Source: CAZJHX01 sp964545715
GTDB taxonomy: Bacteria > Myxococcota_A > UBA9042 > GCA-2863065
Direction: 5' to 3'
NCBI GenBank assembly: GCA_964545715.1
Contig: CAZJHX010000023.1
Location: 19,984 to 83,983, forward strand
DNA: 64,000 bases
Positions within the stretch are counted from its first letter, which is position 1; every line of letters starts with the position of its first letter. Position numbers and translations under genes: made by a program. The notes beneath the pieces are model-generated. The model did no database searches and had not been told where the DNA came from. It saw nothing but the letters and a program-made list of their open reading frames with translations. Below are positions 38,207-47,492 of this stretch, in pieces.

Positions 38207-40948
38207 CTAACTACCCGCCACTTCGGCGCGCCGCCCCACGGCGTCCAGCAGCGCCGGCAAAAACACCAATGATGTAACCATGCAGGCGCCGACGCCCAAC
38301 ACCAGCGTCATGCCCAGCGTGCGGCCGCCGCCGTTGGTGGCCAGCATCAGCGACCCAAAAGCCATCATCGTGGTCAGCGACGACACCAGAATGGCCTTGC
38401 CGGTGGTGATCAATGCCATGCCGACGTCCTCGCACTCGCGCCAGCGATGGATCACGTGGATCCCGGAGTCGATTCCGATGCCGATGATCAACGGAATACT
38501 GAGCACATTGGCAAAGGTGTATTCGACCCCGAAGACGTTCATCAGCCCGATCATCCACACCCCGCCCATGCCCAGCGGCACAAGGGCCAGCGCCACATCA
38601 CGGGGTCGCCGCAGGTCCAGCAGCACCAGGAAGAGCACGAGCATACCGGCCCACAGCGCGGACTGAGACAGGCTGTCCTTCATGAGGACGCCGAAGTGGA
38701 TCTGCGTGATGGCGTATCCGGTGGCGTCAGGGTCGATCTCCCGCAGCGTCTCCTTGAGCCGCCGGGCGACCGCCGGATCGTCGTCGACGTTGCCGCGCGC
38801 ATAGACCCGGATGGCGTACATCGGGCCATCTTCGGTCTGGGGTTGGTAGAAGGGCGACACCAGCGAGCGCGGCAGGTCATCGGGCCGCAGGGGCGCCGAC
38901 TTGCGGTTCAGGAAACCGCCGAAGCGCTTGGAGATGTCGGCAAAGCGGGTCTCGAAGCGGTCCAGCCGCGCGCGCAGCTCCTGGGGCGTGCGCTCTTTCA
39001 CGGAGGCGTGCAGCCGATCGACGGCCTCCACGACCGGCCCCAGCTTGTCGACCAGATCGCCCTGCCCCGCCTCGCGCAAGGTAAACGGCAGGTCCTCGCT
39101 CAAGCGCTCGGAGAGCCCGGCGATGTTCTCGGCCAATTTGTCCGTGGGCGCGGCCGGATCCCCCTCGAAGCCGATACGCGGCAGAGCGGTTGCGCGGCGG
39201 CGGATCTCTGCGACGACCGGCTCCTTGCGCGCGAGCTGTGGCGGCAGCACGTCAAAGATGGACTCGACCCGATCGACCACGCTGTCGGGGTCCTTGCTCA
39301 GCGCGACCAGGCGGTCGTATTGCGCGCGCGCCTCTTCCAGCGACCGGGACTGGGTCACCGCGTACTGCAGCCCGGACACGCCGTGCTCCTGCAGGACCTC
39401 GATGGTGCGGATCGGCATGCTGTCCTGGGGCAGGTAGGACGTCCAATCGAAGTTGAAGTCGATCGGGCGGATCGTGGAGCCAAGGCCCAGGGTCACCAGC
39501 AGGCCCCCGACGATCACCGGCATCGTCGCCGCGCGCGGCCAGACGAACTTTCGCGGGCCGGAGAGCCGATCGCTGGTCGGGCGCCCCACGATCGCGCCCT
39601 TTCGGCCCAACACCAGGGGCACGAGGATAAACGCGGCGATCATGACCATCAGCAGCCCGGTGCCTGCGATGATGCCCAGCTCGCGCGTGGCCCGGAAGCC
39701 CGTCAGCCCCATCGCGCCAAAGGCAGCGGCGCTGGTCAGAGCGCCGGTCAAGATCGCCGGCCCGGTGCCGATCAGCGCACGACGCGCCCCCTCCGGTCCG
39801 TCCGTGCCGTCTTTCCGCTCATCGCGGACGCGGGTAAACAGATGCACGCTGAAGTCGATGCCCATGCCGATCAGAATCACGGCGAAGGAGCTGGAGATGA
39901 TATTCAGCGACCCGATCAGCAGCGCCGCTAAAGCCAGGGCCCAGGCGATGCCCGCGGCCAGCGGCAGAAAGACGACCATCGTGCCGCGCAGTGACCGATA
40001 AGCGATCAGGAAGATCAGCAGACAGCCCACAAACGAGACGGTGCCGGTGACCTGCAGGTCGCGCTTCAGCCCCGACCGCTCCTCCGCCACCATGACCGGC
40101 ACGCCCGTGATGCCCCAGTAGATGTCGTCGGGGATGACGGAGCCCATGACGCGCTCGATCGTCGCCCGGATCGGGATGGCGTATTTGTCGTCGGCGATGT
40201 CCAGCCGGGACCGGATGCGCATCAGGATCAGCCGCCCACCGTCCGCCACCAGATAGCCGGAGTTGTCGAGGTTCAGGCCGGCCTTGCGGGTGCCGAAGCG
40301 GGCCTTGAGCCCCAGCTTGGTGCGCTTGGGATCGTCGATCCACTCGCGCAGCTCATCGATGAGGCCCACCAGAAAGCGAACGGCCTCGTCCATGTCGGCA
40401 GTCTCCGGCTTGAAGCCACCCATGCCGCTGGACTCTCCGTCCACAAAGTCATCGATGCGCTCGTTGACGTCCTTTAGCACCGCGATGATGCCCCGCAGCT
40501 GGATCGGGTCGGTGACTTTGCCGTCCCGCGCCTTCTCGATCAGGCGCATGTTGCGCAGCATGCTGTCCAGGTGCTCGAAGGGCAGGTAATACAGCGCGTT
40601 CTCTGCCAGCGCCTCCAGATCCACGCGGTAGAAGACCTCGTCGATGGAGTCCTTGGCGCGCAGGGCCTCGGCGGTGGCGTCCGCGACGTCGCGCAGCTTC
40701 TGGGGATCGTCGCCGCGCAGAACCGCCACGATGTCGTAGCCGACGCCAAAGCGCTCGTTGTAGGCGCTGATCCGGCTTTGCTCGGGGTCGTCGGGATCGG
40801 CGATGCCCTCGCGCGACGAGTTCACGCCCAGGTGCCCGGTGGCCAACCAGTACACGGCGGCCGCAAACACCACCACTACCACCGCGGTCCAAGTCGCGCG
40901 ATTGTGCAGTAGAGAGTCTGCGAACCACTGGAAAAACCGACGCCGCAT
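38207..40948 (-). CDS. RND/MMPL-family exporter
   Basis: This 913-residue transporter starts at ATG 40948, 11 bases after AGGAGG. It has the RND plan: one membrane helix (about 16-36), a large extracytoplasmic loop, a block of five or six helices with the conserved IGMGIDFSVHLFTR (about 361), then the same pattern repeated with IGIGIDSGIHVIHRWRE (about 822). The ExExD-like Asp and the GhGxD signature are those of the MMPL/hopanoid/SecDF-like branch. It is an inner-membrane proton-driven exporter of lipids or hydrophobic compounds. No membrane-fusion or outer-membrane partner lies nearby, in line with the MMPL/HpnN type. Confidence 0.9.
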   Translation of the reverse strand: MRRRFFQWFADSLLHNRATWTAVVVVVFAAAVYWLATGHLGVNSSREGIADPDDPEQSRISAYNERFGVGYDIVAVLRGDDPQKLRDVADATAEALRAKDSIDEVFYRVDLEALAENALYYLPFEHLDSMLRNMRLIEKARDGKVTDPIQLRGIIAVLKDVNERIDDFVDGESSGMGGFKPETADMDEAVRFLVGLIDELREWIDDPKRTKLGLKARFGTRKAGLNLDNSGYLVADGGRLILMRIRSRLDIADDKYAIPIRATIERVMGSVIPDDIYWGITGVPVMVAEERSGLKRDLQVTGTVSFVGCLLIFLIAYRSLRGTMVVFLPLAAGIAWALALAALLIGSLNIISSSFAVILIGMGIDFSVHLFTRVRDERKDGTDGPEGARRALIGTGPAILTGALTSAAAFGAMGLTGFRATRELGIIAGTGLLMVMIAAFILVPLVLGRKGAIVGRPTSDRLSGPRKFVWPRAATMPVIVGGLLVTLGLGSTIRPIDFNFDWTSYLPQDSMPIRTIEVLQEHGVSGLQYAVTQSRSLEEARAQYDRLVALSKDPDSVVDRVESIFDVLPPQLARKEPVVAEIRRRATALPRIGFEGDPAAPTDKLAENIAGLSERLSEDLPFTLREAGQGDLVDKLGPVVEAVDRLHASVKERTPQELRARLDRFETRFADISKRFGGFLNRKSAPLRPDDLPRSLVSPFYQPQTEDGPMYAIRVYARGNVDDDPAVARRLKETLREIDPDATGYAITQIHFGVLMKDSLSQSALWAGMLVLFLVLLDLRRPRDVALALVPLGMGGVWMIGLMNVFGVEYTFANVLSIPLIIGIGIDSGIHVIHRWRECEDVGMALITTGKAILVSSLTTMMAFGSLMLATNGGGRTLGMTLVLGVGACMVTSLVFLPALLDAVGRRAEVAGS

Positions 40949-41002
40949 GGACGGCACCACCTCCTGGAACCATGAGGGAATCTCTAGTAGTACACCTGAC
41001 GC

Positions 41003-41368
41003 ATGGATGAAAGTGTCGCGCCGGTTCTCCCGCTCGAAAGACGCGTTGTCACGCCCGGATTCAACAGCCGCGTCTACGCTGTGGTCGCGCGTGTACCGGC
41101 CGGCTGCGTGACGACCTACGGCGATGTGGCGACGCTGCTGGGCTCGCCCCGGGTGGCCCGTCATGTCGGGTTTGCGCTGGCGGCGCTTCAGGATGACGGC
41201 ACCCCGTGGCACCGGGTGATCAACAGTCGTGGCCGGATCAGCTTTCGCGGCGATTCGGTTCGAGGCGCGCTCCAGGAGCAGCTGCTTGTCGCAGAAGGAA
41301 TCGTCTTTGAGCCGTCGGGGCGCGTGCGCGACTTCGCCAAGGTGCGGTGGCAGGGAGACCCGGCGTGA
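41003..41368 (+). CDS. atl: Alkyltransferase-like protein (ATL)
   Basis: This 121-residue protein has the C-terminal DNA-binding domain of O6-alkylguanine-DNA alkyltransferase. TTYGDVATLLGSPRVARHVGFAL matches the helix-turn-helix with its Arg finger. The active-site motif PCHRV is PWHRVI here: Trp replaces the alkyl-acceptor Cys. This is the hallmark of ATL proteins, which bind O6-alkylguanine and pass it to nucleotide excision repair rather than removing the alkyl group. It therefore cannot be a genuine alkyltransferase. Its stop overlaps the GTG of the next gene (GTGA). Confidence 0.92.
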   Translation: MDESVAPVLPLERRVVTPGFNSRVYAVVARVPAGCVTTYGDVATLLGSPRVARHVGFALAALQDDGTPWHRVINSRGRISFRGDSVRGALQEQLLVAEGIVFEPSGRVRDFAKVRWQGDPA

Positions 41369-42231
41369 AGGCGCGCACAAACGGCATCGAGCTGGAGTAC
41401 GAGGTGTTGGGGACCGGCGAGCCGCTGGTGCTCATCATGGGCATCGGGACACAGCTGATCCACTGGCCGGACGACCTGTGCGGCATGCTGGTCGACCGGG
41501 GCTTCCAGGTCATCCGGTTCGACAATCGGGACGTCGGCATGTCCACGGTGATGAGCCATCTGGGCAAGCCGCCGCTTTGGCGAATCTTGACCGCGGCGGT
41601 CTTCGGCTGCCGGGTCCGGGTGCCCTACCGCCTGGAGGATATGGCGGACGACACCGCCGGGCTGATGGACGCGTTGAACCTGCGCACGGCCCATGTCGCG
41701 GGGGTCTCGATGGGCGGGATGATCGCCCAGACGCTGGCGATCGAACACCCGGCCAGGATCCGGTCGCTGACGTCGATGCTGTCCACGACGGGCGGCCGCT
41801 TTCCCAGCGAGCCCCACGCGATCGCGGCGCTGCTGTCACGCCCCGCCAAAACGCGCGACGAGGCGATCCGGCGCGGCGTGGAGGTGTTTACGGCGATCGG
41901 CAGCCCGGGCTTCGAGCGAGACGTCGACGAGCTGGAGCGCACGTCAGGGCTGGCCTGGGACCGCTCCTCGGATCACTCCGGCTTCATCCGCCAGCTGGCG
42001 GCGATTGTCGCGACGGGCGACCGGGAGACGCGGCTGCATCGCATCAACGTGCCGACGCTGGTGATCCACGGCAAGGCGGACCCGCTGCTGCCGCCGGCCG
42101 CGGGTCGGGCGACGGCGCACGCGATTCCGGGCGCAAAGCTGGAGTTGGTGGACGGCCTGGGGCACGACATGCCCCGGGCGCTGTGGCCGTGGATGGCCGA
42201 TGTGATCGCGCGTAACGCCGCGCTGGCGTAG
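41365..42231 (+). CDS. Alpha/beta hydrolase
   Basis: With the GTG at 41365, which overlaps the ATL stop and follows a GGGAGA ribosome site, the protein has 288 residues. The fold is complete: oxyanion loop LIMGIGTQ, RFDNRDVGMS, nucleophile elbow GVSMGG (Ser115), acid in VIHGKADPLLP, and His in GLGHDMPRALW. The extended DNRDVG...LEDMADD text is typical of the hydrolases that cluster with carboxylesterases or haloperoxidase-like proteins. It is cytoplasmic, with no signal peptide. The physiological substrate is unknown. It is co-translated with ATL. Confidence 0.85.
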   Translation: MKARTNGIELEYEVLGTGEPLVLIMGIGTQLIHWPDDLCGMLVDRGFQVIRFDNRDVGMSTVMSHLGKPPLWRILTAAVFGCRVRVPYRLEDMADDTAGLMDALNLRTAHVAGVSMGGMIAQTLAIEHPARIRSLTSMLSTTGGRFPSEPHAIAALLSRPAKTRDEAIRRGVEVFTAIGSPGFERDVDELERTSGLAWDRSSDHSGFIRQLAAIVATGDRETRLHRINVPTLVIHGKADPLLPPAAGRATAHAIPGAKLELVDGLGHDMPRALWPWMADVIARNAALA

Positions 42232-42234
42232 GGC

Positions 42235-42501
42235 TTATCCGCCGAAGTTGATCGCGTCTGAGCTGCCGCCCTTCCGTGCTTGGGGCGGATCCGTGAAGGC
42301 GTCGATAGCCCCGGCTATGGTGGCAGCGATAACCGCGGTGGTGACCGCCCACTCCCAATCCTTCACGAAAAACAGCACGACTGCGCCGACCAGGCCCAAT
42401 GCCAGGACGATCAGCGGCATCGTACGTTTCTTGGGCGCGGCGACCTCTTTGGTCTTGCCCTCGTTCTTTTTGGCGCGACGACGCGCTTGTTTCTTGCCCA
42501 T
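42235..42501 (-). CDS. Small hypothetical membrane protein
   Basis: This 88-residue protein begins with about 28 mostly basic residues (MGKKQARRRAKKNEGK), followed by two membrane helices (about 29-46 and 50-67). The N-terminus should lie in the cytoplasm. No family is recognised. It converges with the hydrolase gene, with three bases between stops. Confidence 0.6.
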   Translation of the reverse strand: MGKKQARRRAKKNEGKTKEVAAPKKRTMPLIVLALGLVGAVVLFFVKDWEWAVTTAVIAATIAGAIDAFTDPPQARKGGSSDAINFGG

Positions 42502-42545
42502 TGTCTTCCCCCGGGCGCCGCCCTTCGCGGCGCGCGCCGCTCACT

Positions 42546-43232
42546 TTACCACACGCGCCAGTCTGTCCGAGACGGCTTCCTGACCACTGCAGCGCCGGCC
42601 AACGCCTTTTGTGACTGCATTGCACCGGTCAGCGGAGGACGGTCGGCAGCAAACATGCTCCAAGCGGCCTCACAGGCCCCCGCGATCGTGTCTTTGCTCA
42701 AGTCGACCTCACCACTGCGCGCGGCGCTCAATACGCCGCGCAGGCAGCCCCACAACATGGCGCAACACAGAGCCGGTGACAGACCGCGCGTGATGCCCTG
42801 GGCCACCGTCCTCTCAAAAAAGGCCATCAGCGGCGCCATGGCTTCGGCGTCGACCCCGGCGCTGGCGCTGTCCAGGTAGCCGCTGTGAAAGTGCAGCTCG
42901 AGGTAGTCGAAGCCGGCCGGCGACGTCTGCGCAAAACTCACGAGGTTCAGCCAGAACCGGCGAAACCAGTCCGCGGCGGGCAGCGTCGGCTCCAGTCCGG
43001 CGAAGGCGGTCGCTGCCATGGTGACGCGCTCACGCCGATACAGCTCGTTGGCCAGCTCCCGCTTACCCTCGAAGTGCCGGTACACCGTGCCGGTGGCAAC
43101 GCCGGCATGGGCCGCGATGGCCGGCACCGCAGTCGCCTCGTAGCCCAGGCGCGAGAACAGGTCCAGCGCGGCACTGAGAATTGCGTTGCGGGTCGGGTGG
43201 ACAACAACGGCGTCGGTCGCGGTGATGCTCAT
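42546..43232 (-). CDS. TetR-family transcriptional regulator
   Basis: This 228-residue protein has an N-terminal helix-turn-helix of TetR type (about residues 12-58): NAILSAALDLFSRLGYEATAVPAIAAHAG, then GTVYRHFEGKRELANELY. The remaining 150 residues are the helical ligand-binding and dimer part. I set the start at the second Met (43232), and 43244 is equally possible. It lies 62 bases downstream of the GST gene on the same strand and may regulate that gene and the kinase upstream. The inducer cannot be inferred. Confidence 0.88.
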   Translation of the reverse strand: MSITATDAVVVHPTRNAILSAALDLFSRLGYEATAVPAIAAHAGVATGTVYRHFEGKRELANELYRRERVTMAATAFAGLEPTLPAADWFRRFWLNLVSFAQTSPAGFDYLELHFHSGYLDSASAGVDAEAMAPLMAFFERTVAQGITRGLSPALCCAMLWGCLRGVLSAARSGEVDLSKDTIAGACEAAWSMFAADRPPLTGAMQSQKALAGAAVVRKPSRTDWRVW

Positions 43233-43294
43233 GACGTGAACCATCACCCGCGCCTGGGCGCGACGGCAAGAATTTCGCGGTCTTGCGACGACGC

Positions 43295-43981
43295 TCAGTC
43301 GGCGGCGGGTACCCGACTCACCAGGTCCATCACCGCCGCACGGGCCTGGACCTGCGCCTTGAGGTGACTTGTGCGCAGCACCTCGTCCAGCTGAGCGACG
43401 ACGCTGATGTCCGCGATGCTCATGCGGTCGCCAACCAGCCACGGCCGGTCGGCCAGCAACACATCCAGCCGATCGATGTGCTCCAGAAACATGGCCTCGA
43501 CCCGCTCACGCGGCAGGCGCCTCAGCCCCTGCGCGGTGAGCTTGCGCCGCATCATGCCGGGCACCACCAGGGAGAAGGCTTTGGTCTCCAGCGCCGAGCG
43601 CCCCTCGCACAACATGGCGGTGACGGTCGGCAGCACCTCGGGCACGTTGAAGCGCAGGTAGACCTCAAACCAATAGAGCGACTCGTCAGCCCAGTCCTCC
43701 CAGAAGGCCGCGCGGGCTCGATCGGCCGGGCTGTCCGGATACAGGGGCTCGTCGGGGTGACGCTCATCGAGAAAGCGCGCGATGTCCGTGCTGTCCTGGA
43801 TGCGCCGGCCGTCGTAGTCCATGACGGGCAGCTTGCCGGTGCGCGTGAGTCGCGCCGCCTTGCTCGCCAGCAGCCCGTTGTAGTCGACAGTGGTGAAGTC
43901 CAGCCCCTTGAGGGCCAGAATGCGCCGCACCTTTCCGCAGAACGGCGAAATGCGCCACTGGTGCAGAACGATGGTGGGCAC
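43295..43981 (-). CDS. Glutathione S-transferase family protein
   Basis: The 228 residues show the thioredoxin-like N-terminal domain with the catalytic SPFCGKVRR (Ser12-Cys15), the cis-Pro and glutathione contact GKLPVMDYDG, and DSTDIARFLDE. An all-helical C-terminal domain follows (DRPWLVGDRMSIADISV is the N-capping motif). It is most like the omega or zeta-type GSTs. It starts two bases after the stop of the Ser/Thr kinase gene, an unusual operon partner. Confidence 0.88.
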   Translation of the reverse strand: MPTIVLHQWRISPFCGKVRRILALKGLDFTTVDYNGLLASKAARLTRTGKLPVMDYDGRRIQDSTDIARFLDERHPDEPLYPDSPADRARAAFWEDWADESLYWFEVYLRFNVPEVLPTVTAMLCEGRSALETKAFSLVVPGMMRRKLTAQGLRRLPRERVEAMFLEHIDRLDVLLADRPWLVGDRMSIADISVVAQLDEVLRTSHLKAQVQARAAVMDLVSRVPAAD

Positions 43982-43983
43982 GC

Positions 43984-45732
43984 TCAGTACTCCATGAGCT
44001 CACCGCCACGACGGCCCGCCTTCTTCAAGACGACTTTGAGCTCACCGCTCTGCCCGGCGGTCAGCGCCCGGGTCACCGTCTTGAAGCCGCGGCGCTTGAA
44101 CCGCACTTTCAGCGGCGCGTCGGGGGCGTCCAGCACCAGCGGTGTGGTGCCGAGCGACTTCCCGTCCGGCCCCAGCACGCGGGCGCCCTTGGGCGTGGTC
44201 ACAAGCTTCAGTTGGACCGGCTCGGCCACGGGCTGGGGTTTGGGCGCCGGCCTGGGCTCGGGCGCGGGGGGCGCGGCGACGGGAGCAGGCTCAGGGGCCG
44301 GCGGCTCGGGCTGCGTGGCCGGCTCGGGCACCGGAGCGGGCACGGGCTCCGGTTTTGGAGCCGGCTTCGACGCCGGCTGGACCACGCGCGTGGCAGCCGG
44401 CTGAATCTGCGGCGCCGGGTTTTGAGCCACCTGCTGGGCCGGCGCCTGCTCGGCTGCGGGCGCGGTCGGAGCGTCGGGCCGCATGGCGTTGGACGCGACA
44501 AAGCCGATGCCCAACGCGGCGACCAGACCGGCCGCGATCAGGATCGGCCGGCGAGAGCCCGACGGCGCCGGAGTGGCGCCTACAACCGCCGCGGTGCCTG
44601 TCTCGAGAGCCTCTGAGCCGGGGATCTCGATGGGCACCTCGACCGGCGCGGGCACCGCCGCCACGGCTGTCTCTGAATCCAGCGTCTGCTCGAGCCCGGA
44701 GATCGGCCCCTTGGGCGTCACCATCGGCATGGCGGCAGCGGTGTCGGCCACCTCGATGTAGTCGTCTGTCGCGGAGCCCTGCCCTGTCAGCTTGCGCGCC
44801 CAGCGACCGGCGGCCTCTGCAGTGCCGACGCGCTCTTCCGGGTTCTTTTCCAGTAGCGCGGAGAGGAATCGCTGCACCTCTTCGCTCAATTGGACCGGCG
44901 GATCGAGCTTCAACAAGTCGGGCACCGGCTCCTGAAGGTGCTTCATCAGCACATTCACGACGGAGTCGCCGCTGAACGGCGGCCGGCCGGACAGCATCTC
45001 GAACAACATGATCCCCAACGAGTAGACGTCCGCGCGACCGTCCACATGCTGGCCCTGCGCCTGCTCGGGCGCCATGTACGCCGCGGTGCCCACAACCTTG
45101 CCCGTGCCGGTCAGGTTGGTGTCGCTGCCGTGCCTGCGGAAGCGGGCGACCCCAAAGTCCAGGACCTTGGCGAAGTCGCGCTCCTCCCCCATCTTGGACA
45201 GCACGATGTTTCCAGGCTTGAGGTCGCGGTGCACGATGCCCTTGCTGTGCGCCTCCGCCAGGCTCTCGGCGACCTGGGCCACGATCCGCAGCGCCCGGTC
45301 CGGCGAGAGGCGGCCGCTCATGACCAGCTGCTCTTCCAGCGTGCGGCCCTCCAGCAGCTCCATCGCGATGTACAGCAGCCCCTGCTCGGTCTGCCCGAAG
45401 TCGAAGATGGTGACGGTATGAACGTTGCGCAGCGTGGCGGTCGCGCGCGCCTCCAGCATGAAGCGCTTGACGGTGTCCTGGTCTGGTGACCCGAGGATCA
45501 CCTTCAGCGCGACCGGCCGCTCCACCGAGGTCTGGACCGCGCGATACACCGCCCCCATGCCGCCGCTGCCGATCAGGGACTCGACGCGGAATCGACCGTC
45601 CACCAGGCGACCCAGCAGGGGGTCATCCTCTTCCTCCCACGTCCGTACAGCCTTGAGATCGGCCCCGTCGTCCGGACACAGAGAGGTCTCCGTCGACTCA
45701 AAGAACCGGCCACACGTTGGACAGAAGCGCAT
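43984..45732 (-). CDS. Ser/Thr protein kinase with zinc ribbon and PEGA domain
   Basis: The ATG at 45732 gives 582 residues. The N-terminus has a three-Cys zinc-ribbon-like motif CPTCGRFF...LCPDDG (4-23). The kinase domain (about 50-320) has GSGGMGAVY, Lys77, VHRDLKPGN (Asp170), LDFGVA (Asp192) and MAPEQAQG. A Pro/Ala-rich linker follows, then a membrane helix at about 398-418 (ILIAAGLVAALGIGFVAS), a long Pro/Ala/Lys spacer and a C-terminal PEGA domain (about 515-580: LVTTPKGARVLGPDG). The PEGA part lies outside the inner membrane and could contact cell wall or outer membrane proteins. A TPR/PEGA gene starts 49 bases away in the other direction. Confidence 0.93.
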   Translation of the reverse strand: MRFCPTCGRFFESTETSLCPDDGADLKAVRTWEEEDDPLLGRLVDGRFRVESLIGSGGMGAVYRAVQTSVERPVALKVILGSPDQDTVKRFMLEARATATLRNVHTVTIFDFGQTEQGLLYIAMELLEGRTLEEQLVMSGRLSPDRALRIVAQVAESLAEAHSKGIVHRDLKPGNIVLSKMGEERDFAKVLDFGVARFRRHGSDTNLTGTGKVVGTAAYMAPEQAQGQHVDGRADVYSLGIMLFEMLSGRPPFSGDSVVNVLMKHLQEPVPDLLKLDPPVQLSEEVQRFLSALLEKNPEERVGTAEAAGRWARKLTGQGSATDDYIEVADTAAAMPMVTPKGPISGLEQTLDSETAVAAVPAPVEVPIEIPGSEALETGTAAVVGATPAPSGSRRPILIAAGLVAALGIGFVASNAMRPDAPTAPAAEQAPAQQVAQNPAPQIQPAATRVVQPASKPAPKPEPVPAPVPEPATQPEPPAPEPAPVAAPPAPEPRPAPKPQPVAEPVQLKLVTTPKGARVLGPDGKSLGTTPLVLDAPDAPLKVRFKRRGFKTVTRALTAGQSGELKVVLKKAGRRGGELMEY

Positions 45733-45781
45733 CGAGGCGCCAGTTTGACACGTTGGACGGCCTAACATAAGTCTCATCGAC

Positions 45782-46960
45782 GTGATCAGACCCTCTCCGG
45801 CGACCGCATTTGTGGTTTGTGTAATGCTGTTCGCACCACTGCGGGCCGACGCGCAAACGCGCGAGCGCGACCCGGCGGCGGCGCTGATCGCCAAAGAGGC
45901 GGTGTCGCACTTCAAGGCGCGGCGCTATGCGCAGGCGATCACGCTGTTTGAGCGCGCCTGGTCGCTGGATCCCGACCCGCGCTTTCTGTTCAACCTGGGC
46001 ACGTGCCACGAGAAGTCCGGACACCTCCCCGAGGCGGTGCAGCACTTCGAGCGCTTCTTGAACCTGTGGCCGGACGCGCCCAACCGCACCAAGGTCCAGG
46101 CCGCCATCGCCAAGCACCGCGCGTCTGTGCTGCGCACCCACGGTGCGGTCAATATCACCACGACTCCACCGGGAGCGGACATCGTGCTGGCGCGCGGCGA
46201 CGTGCTTTTGGGACGCACGCCGGTCGTCGTCTGGCTGCTGAACGGCCGGGCGCGCGTGAAGGTGACGCTGAAAGATCACGTGCAGCGCGCCGAAGCGGTG
46301 GACGTGCGCGCTGGCGAAGAGACCGCCATCGCCTGGAAGTTGGTGCGTGAAGACGCGCCGGGGTTCGTCTCCTTCACCGGGCTCGAGGCGGGCGCCACCA
46401 TCGAGCTGGACGGCGTGCTCGTCGGCGCTGCCCCGCTGACCGGGCCGATGACGGCGCCGCCGGGACAGCACAGCCTGATCGTGCGCATGGCGGGCCGACT
46501 GCCGTCCACGCACGCGATCCAGGTCGTGCGCACCGAGACCGTCACAGTCGACGTGAAGCTGGAGCCTGTTGTGGAGGCCGGCCCCATCGTGACGATCACC
46601 GAGGAGCCGGACGGCTTCGAGTTCCCGGTCGGCGCGTGGACAGCTCTGGGCGTCGGTCTGGGCGCGGGCGCGGCCGGTCTGACGGTCAACTTTCTGGCGA
46701 CAAAGGACGCCGAGGACGCGCGGCTGATCAGCAACACGGGCGGCTCCGGCGAGGAGTGGAACGCGGCGGTCGACAAGGCCAACGACAAGCTGCTTATCGC
46801 CAACGTGCTGTATGCGACCGCGGGCGTCGGCGCGCTCACGGCCGGTGTGTGGCTGCTGGTGGCCAACCTGCGCGGCGACGACGACGAGACGGACGCCACC
46901 ACCCCGACGTCGCTGCTGACGCCGACCCCGCACGGCGCCGCCTGGACCCTGCGTTTCTAA
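45782..46960 (+). CDS. TPR and PEGA-domain periplasmic protein
   Basis: This 392-residue protein starts at GTG 45782. A signal peptide is seen (ATAFVVCVMLFAPLRADAQ, with an Ala-x-Ala-type site). Residues about 35-115 form TPR-like helices (ARRYAQAITLFERAW, PRFLFNLGTCHEKSGH). Two PEGA-type beta domains follow at about 120-180 and 185-260 (VNITTTPPGADIVLARG; ATIELDGVLVGAAPL). Two membrane helices come near the C-terminus (about 290-310 and 340-360). This layout is common in Myxococcota next to Ser/Thr kinases, and the divergent kinase also ends in PEGA, so they likely belong to one signalling system. Confidence 0.82.
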   Translation: MIRPSPATAFVVCVMLFAPLRADAQTRERDPAAALIAKEAVSHFKARRYAQAITLFERAWSLDPDPRFLFNLGTCHEKSGHLPEAVQHFERFLNLWPDAPNRTKVQAAIAKHRASVLRTHGAVNITTTPPGADIVLARGDVLLGRTPVVVWLLNGRARVKVTLKDHVQRAEAVDVRAGEETAIAWKLVREDAPGFVSFTGLEAGATIELDGVLVGAAPLTGPMTAPPGQHSLIVRMAGRLPSTHAIQVVRTETVTVDVKLEPVVEAGPIVTITEEPDGFEFPVGAWTALGVGLGAGAAGLTVNFLATKDAEDARLISNTGGSGEEWNAAVDKANDKLLIANVLYATAGVGALTAGVWLLVANLRGDDDETDATTPTSLLTPTPHGAAWTLRF

Positions 46961-46976
46961 CCAAGGAGCACGACAG

Positions 46977-47486
46977 ATGAGCCATCCGCTGGAAGACGTC
47001 ATTCGGGCCGCCGACGGGCTGGTGCTGATCGGACACTCGGGTCAGGGCCGCTTCCCTGCGCAGTCGTTTCACAGCTACTCCAGCGTCGGAAAGCGCTTCT
47101 ACTGCCTGGATATGGGCGGGCTGACCGAGTCGCGCGGCCGGACGAAAGGCGGCAAGGTGTATGCCGCTGTGGCGGACCTGCCCGAGGATCGCGCCGACCT
47201 GGCCGTGATCTGGGTGAAGCCGCGCACGGCGGTGGAGGCCGTGGAGCTGGCCCACGAGGCGGGCTGCACGCGGGTGTGGTTCAGCTTCACGACGGGCCAC
47301 AAGGCGGCGGTCCAGAAGGCACGGGACCTGGGCATGGAGATCGTGGAGATCGGCCGCTGCCCCGTGCATTACATGGCCCGGATGGCCCCCGCATGCCACG
47401 CCCATACCCTGCTGTTGAAGGTCAGCGGCAGCTACGGAAAAGCACCGCAGACAGACGAAAACGCCAAGCGCCGCGAGCTCTGGTAA
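46977..47486 (+). CDS. CoA-binding domain protein
   Basis: The 169 residues fit a single Rossmann-type CoA_binding_2 domain, as in YccU. It starts at ATG 46977 with a good AAGGAG site. Visible features are GHSGQGRFPAQSF as the nucleotide loop, GGKVYAAVADLPE, and VIWVKPRTAVEAVELAHEAG. The sequence then departs from the family, with VWFSFTTGHKAAVQKA replacing the usual Gly-rich segment, and a C-terminal EIGRCPVHYM. It is probably cytoplasmic and binds CoA or NAD. It lies 16 bases after the TPR/PEGA gene. Confidence 0.75.
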   Translation: MSHPLEDVIRAADGLVLIGHSGQGRFPAQSFHSYSSVGKRFYCLDMGGLTESRGRTKGGKVYAAVADLPEDRADLAVIWVKPRTAVEAVELAHEAGCTRVWFSFTTGHKAAVQKARDLGMEIVEIGRCPVHYMARMAPACHAHTLLLKVSGSYGKAPQTDENAKRRELW

Positions 47487-47492
47487 CCGGCC

